From: Sulfurimonas sp.
GTDB taxonomy: Bacteria; Campylobacterota; Campylobacteria; Campylobacterales; Sulfurimonadaceae
NCBI GenBank assembly: GCA_027066935.1
Contig: JAMOMX010000374.1
Location: 1-7,862, forward strand
Length of the DNA: 7,862 nt
Direction: 5' to 3'
A program made the position numbers and the translations under genes. This document shows positions 1 to 6,513 of the stretch, in pieces. A model generated the notes under the pieces. It was not told where the DNA came from, did no database searches, and saw nothing but the letters and a program-made list of their open reading frames with translations. Position 1 is the stretch's first letter, and the number at the start of each line of letters is the position of its first letter.

Positions 1-1
1 A

Positions 2-724
2 ATAGCAAAAATAATTAGCTCAAATCCAATAGAGGTTAAAGCTTTGATGAAACTAGCCTCTATTGATGTACTAAAAACTTTAGGTGATGGGAAATACTCT
101 ATACTTTTAAATGACAAAACATTAACAGCCCAAAGTCAAAAACAACTAACAACTGGTGCTTCATATTGGACACAGATATCACAAACAAAAAGTGATATGC
201 CACAGCTCTCAAATATATTAAAAATGCCACAACTGTTAAAAAATCTACAAAATACACCATTACAATATAATATTAGAGAGTTACAAAACCTACTAAATAA
301 TCAAAAACCTCAAAATATAGTAAAAACTCAACTGCTAGAACAACTAAGTACCGTTAGCTCTAAAGAGGAATTTACAAACACTTCAAACTTGTTACTCTCA
401 CTTCAAAACCAAACTATGACAATTCCCTTTAACTATAATGGGATATTTTCTATACTTCAGTATAAAAAAAGATATAATAAGAAAAGTAAAAAAACTTTTA
501 TAGATTTTTACGCGGCATTAGAGTCACTAGGTCCAGTTTCTGGACTTATTTCACTTGAAGATACTCACATTAGTATAGAACTAAATGTTGGATACGAAAA
601 AACAAAACAATTTTTGGAAGCAAATATGGACTCTCTTGGATATGAACTAATAATTACCACTACTCAAAATATTGAACCTATTTTTGAACCAAACACCAAT
701 GCGATTTTGGACATTTGTATATGA
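2..724 (+). CDS. FliK-like flagellar hook-length control protein, 3' part (5' end off window or start at 47)
   Basis: The reading frame is open from base 2 to the TGA at 722-724, so the gene probably starts upstream of the window. An internal ATG at 47 preceded by AGAGG (31-35, 11 nt away) is an alternative start. The visible 240 residues have three parts. The first is a beta-rich stretch (KYSILLNDKTLTAQS) of the kind found in FliK-like N-terminal domains. The middle is Gln/Asn/Leu-rich and low in complexity. The C-terminus (LGPVSGLISLEDTHISIEL, then an acidic/Leu helix) matches the pattern of the FliK C-terminal Flg_hook domain, where LGxVxVxLSLxxxxVxV is followed by a helix. FliK proteins measure hook length and switch flagellar export substrate. 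This could instead be a FliK paralogue of unknown role. The stop overlaps the uppS start (ATGA), so it heads or lies inside the uppS operon. The family call is by eye and only moderately secure. Confidence 0.5.
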   Translation: MAKIISSNPIEVKALMKLASIDVLKTLGDGKYSILLNDKTLTAQSQKQLTTGASYWTQISQTKSDMPQLSNILKMPQLLKNLQNTPLQYNIRELQNLLNNQKPQNIVKTQLLEQLSTVSSKEEFTNTSNLLLSLQNQTMTIPFNYNGIFSILQYKKRYNKKSKKTFIDFYAALESLGPVSGLISLEDTHISIELNVGYEKTKQFLEANMDSLGYELIITTTQNIEPIFEPNTNAILDICI

Positions 725-1398
725 ATAGTGCTACACATATAGCTATCATTATGGATGGGAATGGGCGTTGGGCTGAAATGCAAGGTAAGAAAAGAGTTAA
801 AGGGCATGAAGCTGGAGCTAAAATTGTTCGCAATATAACAGAGTATTGTGTTGCTCATAAAGATATAGAGAGGCTTACACTTTATGCTTTTTCTACTGAA
901 AATTGGAAGCGACCACGATTAGAAGTTGAATTTTTGATGAAACTTTTAAATAATTATTTAAAAAAAGAATTAAATACTTACATAAAAAATAACATCCGTT
1001 TTGAACCAATAGGTGATTTAAGAGCATTTTCTTCCTCTTTACAAGCAACAATAAAAGAGGTTAAAGAAAAAACAGCACACTGTGATGGATTAGTTCAATC
1101 TCTTGCATTAAATTATGGTGCAAAAGATGAGATGCTTAGAGCAATTAATAAGATCCGAAAATCTGAAGATGATATAACTGAGACTATGTTATCAAACGCT
1201 CTTGATTGCAAACATGATGTTGATTTACTTATTCGTACAGGTGGTGATCATAGAATATCAAACTACCTACTTTGGCAATCAGCTTATGCGGAATTTTTCT
1301 TTTGCAATACGCTATGGCCTGATTTTACAACTAAAGAATTAGAAAAAATTATTAAAGAATTTACAAAAATAGAGCGTAGATTTGGAGGATTGAAATGA
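721..1398 (+). CDS. uppS: Undecaprenyl diphosphate synthase (cis-prenyltransferase)
   Basis: This enzyme condenses farnesyl diphosphate with isopentenyl diphosphates to make C55 undecaprenyl diphosphate, the lipid carrier for peptidoglycan and surface glycans, at the cytoplasmic face of the inner membrane. The 225-residue protein opens with HIAIIMDGNGRWA, which holds the catalytic Asp12, followed by RVKGHEAG (His29). LTLYAFSTENWKRP follows, and near the C-terminus come RTGGDHRISN and WQSAYAEFFF. The usual motif is RTGGEHRISN, so the Glu is a conservative Asp here. Length is slightly short for the family (about 230-260) but complete. I chose ATG 721 rather than the in-frame TTG 715 because the ATG forms an ATGA overlap with the preceding stop and puts the conserved block at the usual distance from the N-terminus. 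The stop overlaps the next gene by another ATGA. Confidence 0.97.
   Translation: MNSATHIAIIMDGNGRWAEMQGKKRVKGHEAGAKIVRNITEYCVAHKDIERLTLYAFSTENWKRPRLEVEFLMKLLNNYLKKELNTYIKNNIRFEPIGDLRAFSSSLQATIKEVKEKTAHCDGLVQSLALNYGAKDEMLRAINKIRKSEDDITETMLSNALDCKHDVDLLIRTGGDHRISNYLLWQSAYAEFFFCNTLWPDFTTKELEKIIKEFTKIERRFGGLK
1384..1388 (+). promoter_or_regulatory. Ribosome-binding site of the prepilin peptidase gene
   Basis: GGAGG lies inside the last codons of uppS, 6 nt before the ATG at 1395. It is the strongest Shine-Dalgarno sequence in the plus-strand operon and fixes the start of the downstream gene at the ATGA overlap. Confidence 0.8.
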
Positions 1399-2213
1399 TT
1401 GAACTTAGTATTGCTTTTGTGTTTGGACTTCTATTTGGTTCTTTTTTAAATGTTGTTATTCTGAGAGTTCCAATTGGAGAGAGTGTTGTTTTTAACCCAT
1501 CCCATTGTATGAGATGTAAAGCGAAGTTAAGACCATGGCATAACATCCCTCTTTTTTCTTGGCTTTTTTTAAGAGGAAAATGCTCATTTTGTAAAACTAA
1601 GATATCGATACAATACCCTTTAATTGAGTTGATTTCTGGAATTATATTTTTAACTTTAGCTAACAAATATGGACTTAGTTTACCTATATTTTTTGTAGCA
1701 TTAAGTTTTTTAATGCTTTTAGCTCTATCTATGATAGATTTTAAGTATAAAATGATTCCAGATAGCATAAATCTTTTAGCAATTATATTTGCAATTTTAG
1801 GCGCTTGGAGCATAGGTGGAATTTTTAATAACTTTGTAAATGCCATACTCTTTGCAGGTGGTTTTACACTACTTAGGTTTTCACTATCTTATATATTAAC
1901 ATCCTCAGCACACAGAGCAATTAAAAAAAATGTTACCTCATGGAGCAAAAATTATCATCCATACCCATTTATAGAAGCTATGGGGGAGGGCGATATTATG
2001 GTGGCTGCAACTATGGGGGCACTTCTTGGCGTGGAGCTTACTTTAGTTGCCATATTTTTATCAGCTATTTTAGCCCTTCCTGTTATGCTAGCACTCAAAA
2101 ATAAAGGTGCAGAAGAGCAAAGAGTTCCTTTTGTACCTTTTTTAGCTCTATCTACATTTATAGTATATATTTTAGACACTCCAATAATGGCATATATTGA
2201 GGCAAATTATTAA
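1395..2213 (+). CDS. pilD: Prepilin peptidase / N-methyltransferase (A24 aspartic peptidase)
   Basis: This bifunctional inner-membrane enzyme cleaves the leader of type IV pilins or pseudopilins and methylates the new N-terminus. The 272-residue protein has the full architecture. GSFLNVVILRVP (residues 15-26) comes first. A cytoplasmic loop with two CxxC pairs (C38/C41 and C63/C66) is the metal-binding part of the methylase domain. About six hydrophobic helices follow. The two catalytic aspartates are D115 (SMIDFKYKMIPD) and D200 (GEGD). A late VPFVPFLALS motif is also typical of the family. No pilin or secretion gene is in the window. In Campylobacter, the homologue I recall at this locus serves the competence pseudopilus, so substrates probably lie elsewhere in the genome. 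It sits between uppS (4-nt overlap) and the permease (3-nt gap). An antisense reading frame across its 3' part is a shadow. Confidence 0.95.
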   Translation: MIELSIAFVFGLLFGSFLNVVILRVPIGESVVFNPSHCMRCKAKLRPWHNIPLFSWLFLRGKCSFCKTKISIQYPLIELISGIIFLTLANKYGLSLPIFFVALSFLMLLALSMIDFKYKMIPDSINLLAIIFAILGAWSIGGIFNNFVNAILFAGGFTLLRFSLSYILTSSAHRAIKKNVTSWSKNYHPYPFIEAMGEGDIMVAATMGALLGVELTLVAIFLSAILALPVMLALKNKGAEEQRVPFVPFLALSTFIVYILDTPIMAYIEANY

Positions 2214-2216
2214 ACT

Positions 2217-3242
2217 ATGAATATATTAAGAAGATATATATTAAATCATCTATCGGTATTGTTTTTATCTATATTTTTACCCTTATTTGCTATAGCTTCT
2301 GTAATTTTTCTAATAAAATTAGCAACTTTTACCGCTGTAGTTCAGCTCTCTTTTTTGGAGATGAGTAAAATGTATATTTTTGTATTACCTGAAGTTTTAT
2401 TTTTTACACTCCCTTTTTCTTTTTTTGTAGCAGCATCATTAACCCTATTTAAACTATCAAATGATAATGAAATTATTGTATTGTTTTCACTTGGAATCCA
2501 TCCAAACTTTATACTTAAAACACTTTTTAAACCAGCATTATTATTATCAATACTATTATTTATGAATTTTTTTATACTATACCCACATGCTAAGACACTT
2601 TCTAAAAATTTTTATACATATAAAAAGAGTGAAGCAAAATTCAATCTCTCAGCTTCTGAATTTGGACATAGTTTTGGAGAGTGGTTACTTTATATTGGAG
2701 AAAATAACTCTGATGGTACATATGAAGATGTCTTTTTATTCAAAAAAAATATAACTGATGAATCAGAGGTGTTAATTATCGCAAAATATGCTGAAATAAT
2801 TAATGAAACAAGTGTGCTTCACCTAAAGCTTACAGATGGAGAGGGATATAGCTATCATAAAGATAAATTTACACAAGTAAATTTTGATGTTATGTTTATA
2901 AATGACTCACTTACAACTCATCTAAGAAAATATGAAAGCCCATTAGAATATTGGCAATCAGATATCAATAAAAAGAAAAAGAAAAGAGTCTTTATTACAG
3001 ATACTTTAATGAGTTTACTTCCAGTATTAACACTATTTTTAGCAGCTAGTATAGGAATTGTTCATATCCGACATAATAAAGGTAAGGTATATCTATATCT
3101 TTTTTTAAGCATTATTGCCTATTATGAGTTAATTTTAATGCTTCGTGGACCACTTGGATATTATAGTATACCTTTAATAGCTACCGTATGGTTAATTACA
3201 ACTTTTATTATCTATAAAAAAGCAATTATAAATAAGTTTTAG
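2217..3242 (+). CDS. LptF/LptG family lipopolysaccharide export permease
   Basis: Members of this family form the membrane part of the LptB2FG ABC transporter, which lifts lipopolysaccharide from the inner membrane to the periplasmic LptC/A bridge. The 341-residue protein shows the family layout. A short basic start (MNILRRYILNHL) leads into three membrane helices, roughly residues 13-37, 50-80 and 100-124. A periplasmic domain of about 135 mostly beta-strand residues (LLYIGENNSDGTYEDVFLF and following) comes next. Three C-terminal helices lie at about 261-283, 288-310 and 316-335. I cannot decide between LptF and LptG from this sequence, and the partner gene and lptB are not in the window. 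The ATG at 2217 follows the previous stop by 3 nt. The only nearby Shine-Dalgarno-like sequence is GAGG at 2199-2202, further away than usual (14 nt), so translation is probably coupled to the upstream gene. The stop TAG abuts the truA ATG. Confidence 0.88.
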   Translation: MNILRRYILNHLSVLFLSIFLPLFAIASVIFLIKLATFTAVVQLSFLEMSKMYIFVLPEVLFFTLPFSFFVAASLTLFKLSNDNEIIVLFSLGIHPNFILKTLFKPALLLSILLFMNFFILYPHAKTLSKNFYTYKKSEAKFNLSASEFGHSFGEWLLYIGENNSDGTYEDVFLFKKNITDESEVLIIAKYAEIINETSVLHLKLTDGEGYSYHKDKFTQVNFDVMFINDSLTTHLRKYESPLEYWQSDINKKKKKRVFITDTLMSLLPVLTLFLAASIGIVHIRHNKGKVYLYLFLSIIAYYELILMLRGPLGYYSIPLIATVWLITTFIIYKKAIINKF

Positions 3243-3953
3243 ATGCGTATTTGTATAACTATCTCTTACAATGGAACTACCTTTTTAGGCTCACAAATTC
3301 AAGTTGATACAAACAATACTATCTTTAACCAAATTGAAAATGTATTAAATGAGATAAATATATACTCCAAGCCACAAGCTAGTGGCAGAACAGACAAAGG
3401 TGTCCATGCTACAGGGCAAACTTTTCATATAGATATACCAAAATATTGGCAAGATTTAAAAAAATTAAAAGAGACTCTAAACAGGATGCTTCCAAAAAGT
3501 ATAGATATTAAAAAAATCACAAAAGTACAAAATGATTTCCATGCTAGATATGGAGCTAAATCAAGAGTTTATAGATATATAATTAAAAAATCAAAATCAA
3601 ACCCATTTGAAAATGATTTAGTGAGTTTTTATGAAAATGTAGACTTTGAAAATATTCAAAAAAATATTAAACTTTTTGAGGGTAAGTTTGATTTTATAAA
3701 TTTTATGAAAACTGGAAGTGAAGTCAACTCAACTAAAAGAGAGGTGTACAAAACCATTGCTTATAAATATAAAGATTTCATTGTTTTATATTTTGAAGCA
3801 AATGGATTTTTAAGAGCTCAAGTTCGCCTTATGGTTGGAGCACTTTTAAGTTTAAGTAAGACTCAAATAAAAGAACAACTCTCATCCAAAAAAATTCATA
3901 AAATTAAACCTGCAAAGGCAAATGGACTTTATTTAGTAAAGATTAAATACTAA
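3243..3953 (+). CDS. truA: tRNA pseudouridine synthase A (positions 38-40)
   Basis: TruA isomerises uridines 38, 39 and 40 in the anticodon stem-loop of many tRNAs. The protein has 236 residues, slightly shorter than the E. coli enzyme. It begins with the typical ICITISYNGTTFLGSQIQ strand. The catalytic motif ASGRTDKGVHATGQ carries the nucleophile Asp51. The middle RYGAKSRVYRYII corresponds to the conserved FHARxxAxxRxYxY stretch, and the C-terminus has FLRAQVRLMVGAL, the usual F.R..VR.mvG block. In many TruA proteins the first motif is GWQ; here it is GSQ, which I believe is not unusual in this phylum. The ATG follows the permease stop directly with no recognisable Shine-Dalgarno sequence, so translation is likely coupled. 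It is the last gene of the operon and converges on a minus-strand gene one base away. Confidence 0.96.
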   Translation: MRICITISYNGTTFLGSQIQVDTNNTIFNQIENVLNEINIYSKPQASGRTDKGVHATGQTFHIDIPKYWQDLKKLKETLNRMLPKSIDIKKITKVQNDFHARYGAKSRVYRYIIKKSKSNPFENDLVSFYENVDFENIQKNIKLFEGKFDFINFMKTGSEVNSTKREVYKTIAYKYKDFIVLYFEANGFLRAQVRLMVGALLSLSKTQIKEQLSSKKIHKIKPAKANGLYLVKIKY

Positions 3954-3973
3954 ACTACTTTTTTTGTTTTTTT
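3932..3973 (+). terminator. Possible intrinsic terminator after truA
   Basis: TTTAGTA (3932-3938) and TACTAAA (3948-3954) can pair as a 7-bp stem around the truA stop with a 9-nt loop. A run of T7-G-T7 follows (3959-3973). The stem is weak (two G-C pairs), and the T-run also encodes the Lys-rich C-terminus of the convergent gene, so this may be coincidental. Confidence 0.35.
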
Positions 3974-4359
3974 CTAAAAAGGTGATAATTTTCACTTTGA
4001 CATATTGTCTCAAGGTAAGATTCTGAACATTTTTTTGCATTTTTCCATGCTCCAGATGGTACACGAACCTCTAGCATGTTCTTTTCTTTTAACTTAATGA
4101 TTTTTTTATCACTAAGAATTTTTTCTACAGGGGAAAAATCAATCTTTGTTAAATCAATATCTTTTCTATAATAACATGTTTGTTTTGAAAAATTTCCCCA
4201 ACCAGGAATACCATCAACTGTATATGGAACCTCATATCCATTGGAGAATGTTACCATTATCACATAGTGACTATCTTCATAACATTCACTAATTTTTCCT
4301 TTTCCAAAAATAAGTCCATACACCTTATCTCCTACTTTTGCATCTTTAAAATAACCCAT
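3955..4359 (-). CDS. Hypothetical protein with SH3/KOW-like N-terminal region
   Basis: This gene encodes 134 residues of unknown function. Residues 1-50 (VGDKVYGLIFGKGKISECY, then VIMVTFSNGYEVPYTVDG) have the pattern of small beta-barrel (SH3/KOW-like) proteins that read 'GDKVYdl.yGwG.V..i...yPv.V.F.ng....t.DG' and recur in phage and chromosomal hypothetical proteins. The rest is basic, has three cysteines (C62, C110, C120), and ends in a Lys-rich tail. No signal peptide or membrane segment is visible, so it is probably cytoplasmic. The ATG at 4357-4359 is supported by AGGAG 5 nt upstream, and a TATAAT lies further up, so it can be transcribed independently of the apbE cassette 67 nt away. 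It ends one base from truA in convergent orientation. The gene looks real from its start signals and coherent protein, but no partner or pathway is indicated. Confidence 0.75.
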   Translation of the reverse strand: MGYFKDAKVGDKVYGLIFGKGKISECYEDSHYVIMVTFSNGYEVPYTVDGIPGWGNFSKQTCYYRKDIDLTKIDFSPVEKILSDKKIIKLKEKNMLEVRVPSGAWKNAKKCSESYLETICQSENYHLFRKKQKK

Positions 4360-4364
4360 TATAG

Positions 4365-4369
4365 CTCCT
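4365..4369 (-). promoter_or_regulatory. Ribosome-binding site of the SH3-like hypothetical gene
   Basis: Read on the minus strand, AGGAG is followed by 5 nt (CTATA) and then ATG. This is a good Shine-Dalgarno sequence and supports both the start and the reality of the gene. Confidence 0.75.
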
Positions 4370-4387
4370 AGTTTTATTATTTATATT

Positions 4388-4393
4388 ATTATA
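4388..4393 (-). promoter_or_regulatory. Candidate -10 element for the SH3-like hypothetical gene
   Basis: A perfect TATAAT on the minus strand lies 28 nt before the ATG, with a T-rich stretch (CTTTTTTGTG) upstream. No convincing -35 is present, which is common for sigma-70 promoters of Campylobacterota. The AT-richness of this 67-base gap means the hexamer could be chance. Confidence 0.45.
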
Positions 4394-4426
4394 ATAACAC
4401 AAAAAAGTATAAATAGTAGAGTTCTA

Positions 4427-5254
4427 TTATAAGATAAGTACTTTATTGCTTGTTTTTATGGAACTATCTACCATAAGTGATGTTGAATAAACTCCGCTTT
4501 CTACACATGAATTTGATATTACTGTAACTGATTTTGAGTTAGATTTAAAATCATCTTTTGAGATAATATGTGAATATGTTTTTGATTCAATAGCGTAGGT
4601 TCTTTCATATGAAGCAGAGGTGGTTAAAGCTTCATCCTCAATTTTAATTTTTTTTGCATGTATAGTGGGGTTGTTTGGATTTTTTATGCCAACGACAAAT
4701 TTTTTATTATTTGGTCGTCTTCCAAGTGCATATATATCTCCACCAAAATTTACTAATGCAGATTTTATTTTATTTTTTTTTAAAATTTTAACTGCTCTAT
4801 CAACTGCATACTCTTTAACAAAACCGCCTAGGTCAATTTTGGTGTAATTGTTATCAAATATAATTTTATCTTTTTTGATATTAAAATGTTCACACCCTAC
4901 ATAAGAGTATAAAGAGGCTTTTTTTAACTCTAAATCATCAATTTTTTTTTCATTAATATAAAGATTTTTAATAGTAGCTATTGTTATATCAAAAACACCA
5001 TTTGTATTTTTATAATACTGTTTAGCTCGTTGTAGTAAACTTTTACTCTCTTGATCTAATAAATTTGATTTTCGTAAATTTATTTCTGATAGAAATGAGT
5101 TATCATCATAGTAGTTGTATTTTTTTTCTAATCGTTTTGCTTCATTTAAAATACTTTTAGCAGAGCTATCTGCTAAAAGCTTATCTTGTGTATATATTAT
5201 TAATGTACATGAAGTGGTCATCACTTCAAATTTATATACAAATTTTCTATTCAT
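4427..5254 (-). CDS. apbE: ApbE-like protein (FAD:protein FMN transferase family), diverged and without signal peptide
   Basis: Canonical ApbE proteins attach FMN from FAD through a phosphoester bond to a Ser/Thr of periplasmic or membrane redox proteins. Family blocks visible in the 275 residues are MTTSCTLIIY (12-21), GGFVKEYAVD (143-152), NFGGDIYALG (169-178), TTSASYERTY (211-220), SHI (His229), and a C-terminal SVTVISNSCVESGVYSTSL. Two blocks deviate. The usual HIIDPxTG reads HIISKDDF, and the usual ADALATAL reads SGVYSTSL, so the conserved Asp aligns with Gly254. The protein ends soon after and is shorter than typical (about 300-350). There is no signal peptide or lipobox, and an in-frame TAA at 5261-5263 excludes an upstream extension, so it should be cytoplasmic. 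It is last in the four-gene cassette and shares TAATG with the DUF3570 stop. Family membership is fairly sure. Canonical flavin-transferase activity is doubtful. Confidence 0.82.
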   Translation of the reverse strand: MNRKFVYKFEVMTTSCTLIIYTQDKLLADSSAKSILNEAKRLEKKYNYYDDNSFLSEINLRKSNLLDQESKSLLQRAKQYYKNTNGVFDITIATIKNLYINEKKIDDLELKKASLYSYVGCEHFNIKKDKIIFDNNYTKIDLGGFVKEYAVDRAVKILKKNKIKSALVNFGGDIYALGRRPNNKKFVVGIKNPNNPTIHAKKIKIEDEALTTSASYERTYAIESKTYSHIISKDDFKSNSKSVTVISNSCVESGVYSTSLMVDSSIKTSNKVLIL

Positions 5255-6513
5255 TAAAAATTATATCTAAATCCAGTCATAAAATATGTGGCATTATTCC
5301 CTGTGGACTGAGTATAAAAATTAGCACTTAAATTTACACTCCACTGTTCAGAAATTTTATAATCTGCATCAGTTTTATAGGTAATAGAAGAAAAACCACT
5401 CATTCTTTGATCACTAGAAGCATAAACTTCATTTGTAAAATAATCTTTTTTTGCATTATAAAAATCTGCTTCACTTTGAATATAACCTCGTAAACCAAAT
5501 TTAAAAATCCAATCAGAAGTATATTCGTAATAAATATCACTATCAAGTGTATTTGAATCCATACCCCAATCATCGATATAATAACGATATGCTAGCTGCA
5601 GTGAAACTTTATTTGTTAACGCATTTGCATATTTTATAGATGCCCCATATGCTATTTTTGAATCTGGTCGATTTTCTGAGACTATATCAGCTGTATTTGT
5701 AATTTCATTATAGTTTCTGACAACATTCATATATGGATTTGTCAAATATCCATCTTCTACAATAGCAAATAAAGCAATTTTTGCATAACTATCAGAGTTT
5801 ATATTTTGAGAAAAGCTTAGTTGTGCATTTATTAAACTGGCATCCATTTTTTGTGATGCACCACTTTTTGTATCAACATCACAATTACTATTTTCAATAC
5901 ATGTAACTAAGATTTCATTAAATTGGTAAGAAAGTCCTAAAGAGATTGATTGATTTTTAGAATCATCTAACCAGTGCATATACTCAGCAGAAGCTTCTTT
6001 TGAGTAAAAATCTTTCTCACTTGAATAATTAAAACCAACTGTTAATTCATCACGATTAGCAAAACGACTAGTTAAGGCAAGACCCCCTGCTACCCGTTTG
6101 TCATCATATTTAACATTGCCAAATTTAACATCTGTAGCATTTAGATCAGTACCCCTTGCAAATGCTGATGCACCACTACTTGCAGCACTACTTGCGCCAC
6201 TACTTGAATACTCATCATCATCGTCGTCGTCATCGTCATCGTCATCATGATCGTCATCGTCATAATCATCAAGCATACTTCCCGCGGCACTATTAAAAGT
6301 TGGGCTTGCTCCACTTACAGCATCATAAACAAAAGAAGCATTTAAAGTAAAATCAGTTCCAAAATCTTTATTTATCATAATAGATGGGGCTGAAACTGCT
6401 GTTCTATCATCATTTTCATTATATTGTAAATATTGAAAAGTTACATAATCTTCTGCTTGAGATGCTACACTAATTAATAATGCAGCAGCAGCTATTGATA
6501 ATTTTAATTGCAT
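5254..6513 (-). CDS. DUF3570 outer-membrane beta-barrel protein with poly-Asp tract and SGAS motifs
   Basis: The 419-residue protein starts with a Sec signal peptide (MQLKLSIAAAALLISVASQA, cleavage after Ala20). A series of amphipathic strands follows, ending in an aromatic FMTGFRYNF with C-terminal Phe, the usual barrel-assembly signal. By eye there are about 16 strands with short periplasmic turns and longer outer loops. The second outer loop holds DAVSGASPT (64-72), an acidic tract (82-100, 17 Asp interrupted by Tyr and His), and a Ser/Ala/Gly repeat (about 103-118). The fourth holds the only two cysteines (C205, C211) and DTKSGAS (214-220). I assign DUF3570 from the barrel, the early SGASP motif and the DUF4266/ApbE neighbours. 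The function is unknown to me. I chose ATG 6513 over the in-frame TTG 6519 because GGAGG (6520-6524) lies 6 nt before the ATG but directly against the TTG. The gene overlaps the DUF4266 gene by 10 nt and shares TAATG with apbE. Confidence 0.85.
   Translation of the reverse strand: MQLKLSIAAAALLISVASQAEDYVTFQYLQYNENDDRTAVSAPSIMINKDFGTDFTLNASFVYDAVSGASPTFNSAAGSMLDDYDDDDHDDDDDDDDDDDEYSSSGASSAASSGASAFARGTDLNATDVKFGNVKYDDKRVAGGLALTSRFANRDELTVGFNYSSEKDFYSKEASAEYMHWLDDSKNQSISLGLSYQFNEILVTCIENSNCDVDTKSGASQKMDASLINAQLSFSQNINSDSYAKIALFAIVEDGYLTNPYMNVVRNYNEITNTADIVSENRPDSKIAYGASIKYANALTNKVSLQLAYRYYIDDWGMDSNTLDSDIYYEYTSDWIFKFGLRGYIQSEADFYNAKKDYFTNEVYASSDQRMSGFSSITYKTDADYKISEQWSVNLSANFYTQSTGNNATYFMTGFRYNF
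6170..6205 (-). repeat. Three tandem 12-bp units inside the DUF3570 gene
   Basis: On the plus strand the units are GCACCACTACTT, GCAGCACTACTT and GCGCCACTACTT, each with one difference from the first or next. They encode a repeating Ser-Ser-Gly/Ala-Ala pattern in a predicted surface loop. Copy changes would add or remove four residues without a frameshift. Confidence 0.85.
6214..6270 (-). repeat. Asp-codon (GAY) tract encoding poly-aspartate in DUF3570
   Basis: Nineteen codons encode 17 Asp plus one Tyr and one His; the longest uninterrupted run is 11 Asp (6214-6246). GAT and GAC are mixed (10 and 7), so this is an imperfect trinucleotide repeat. GAC use is high for such an AT-rich sequence. 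Length changes would keep the frame. Confidence 0.9.

Noticed and set aside
664..858. Minus-strand frame of 64 codons opposite the start of uppS
   Set aside because: It overlaps strongly conserved UppS coding sequence and has no start signal.
1361..1846. Antisense open frame of 161 codons across the end of uppS and the prepilin peptidase gene
   Set aside because: It lies opposite two certain genes, shows no recognisable domain, and has no Shine-Dalgarno sequence that I could see. It is a shadow frame.
1955..2179. Minus-strand frame of 74 codons opposite the 3' part of the prepilin peptidase gene
   Set aside because: It mirrors the conserved GEGD region on the other strand and has no features of its own.
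4412..4428. Inverted AATAG...CTATT after the apbE stop as a terminator
   Set aside because: It is only a 5-bp AT-rich stem with no directly following T-run; too weak to call.
4620..4847. Plus-strand hydrophobic frame of 75 codons opposite apbE
   Set aside because: Its Phe-rich look comes from Lys codons (AAA/AAG) of apbE read in reverse; there is no independent support.
6214..6270. Poly-Asp tract as a phase-variation switch
   Set aside because: The repeat unit is three bases, so length changes would not shift the frame or turn the gene off.
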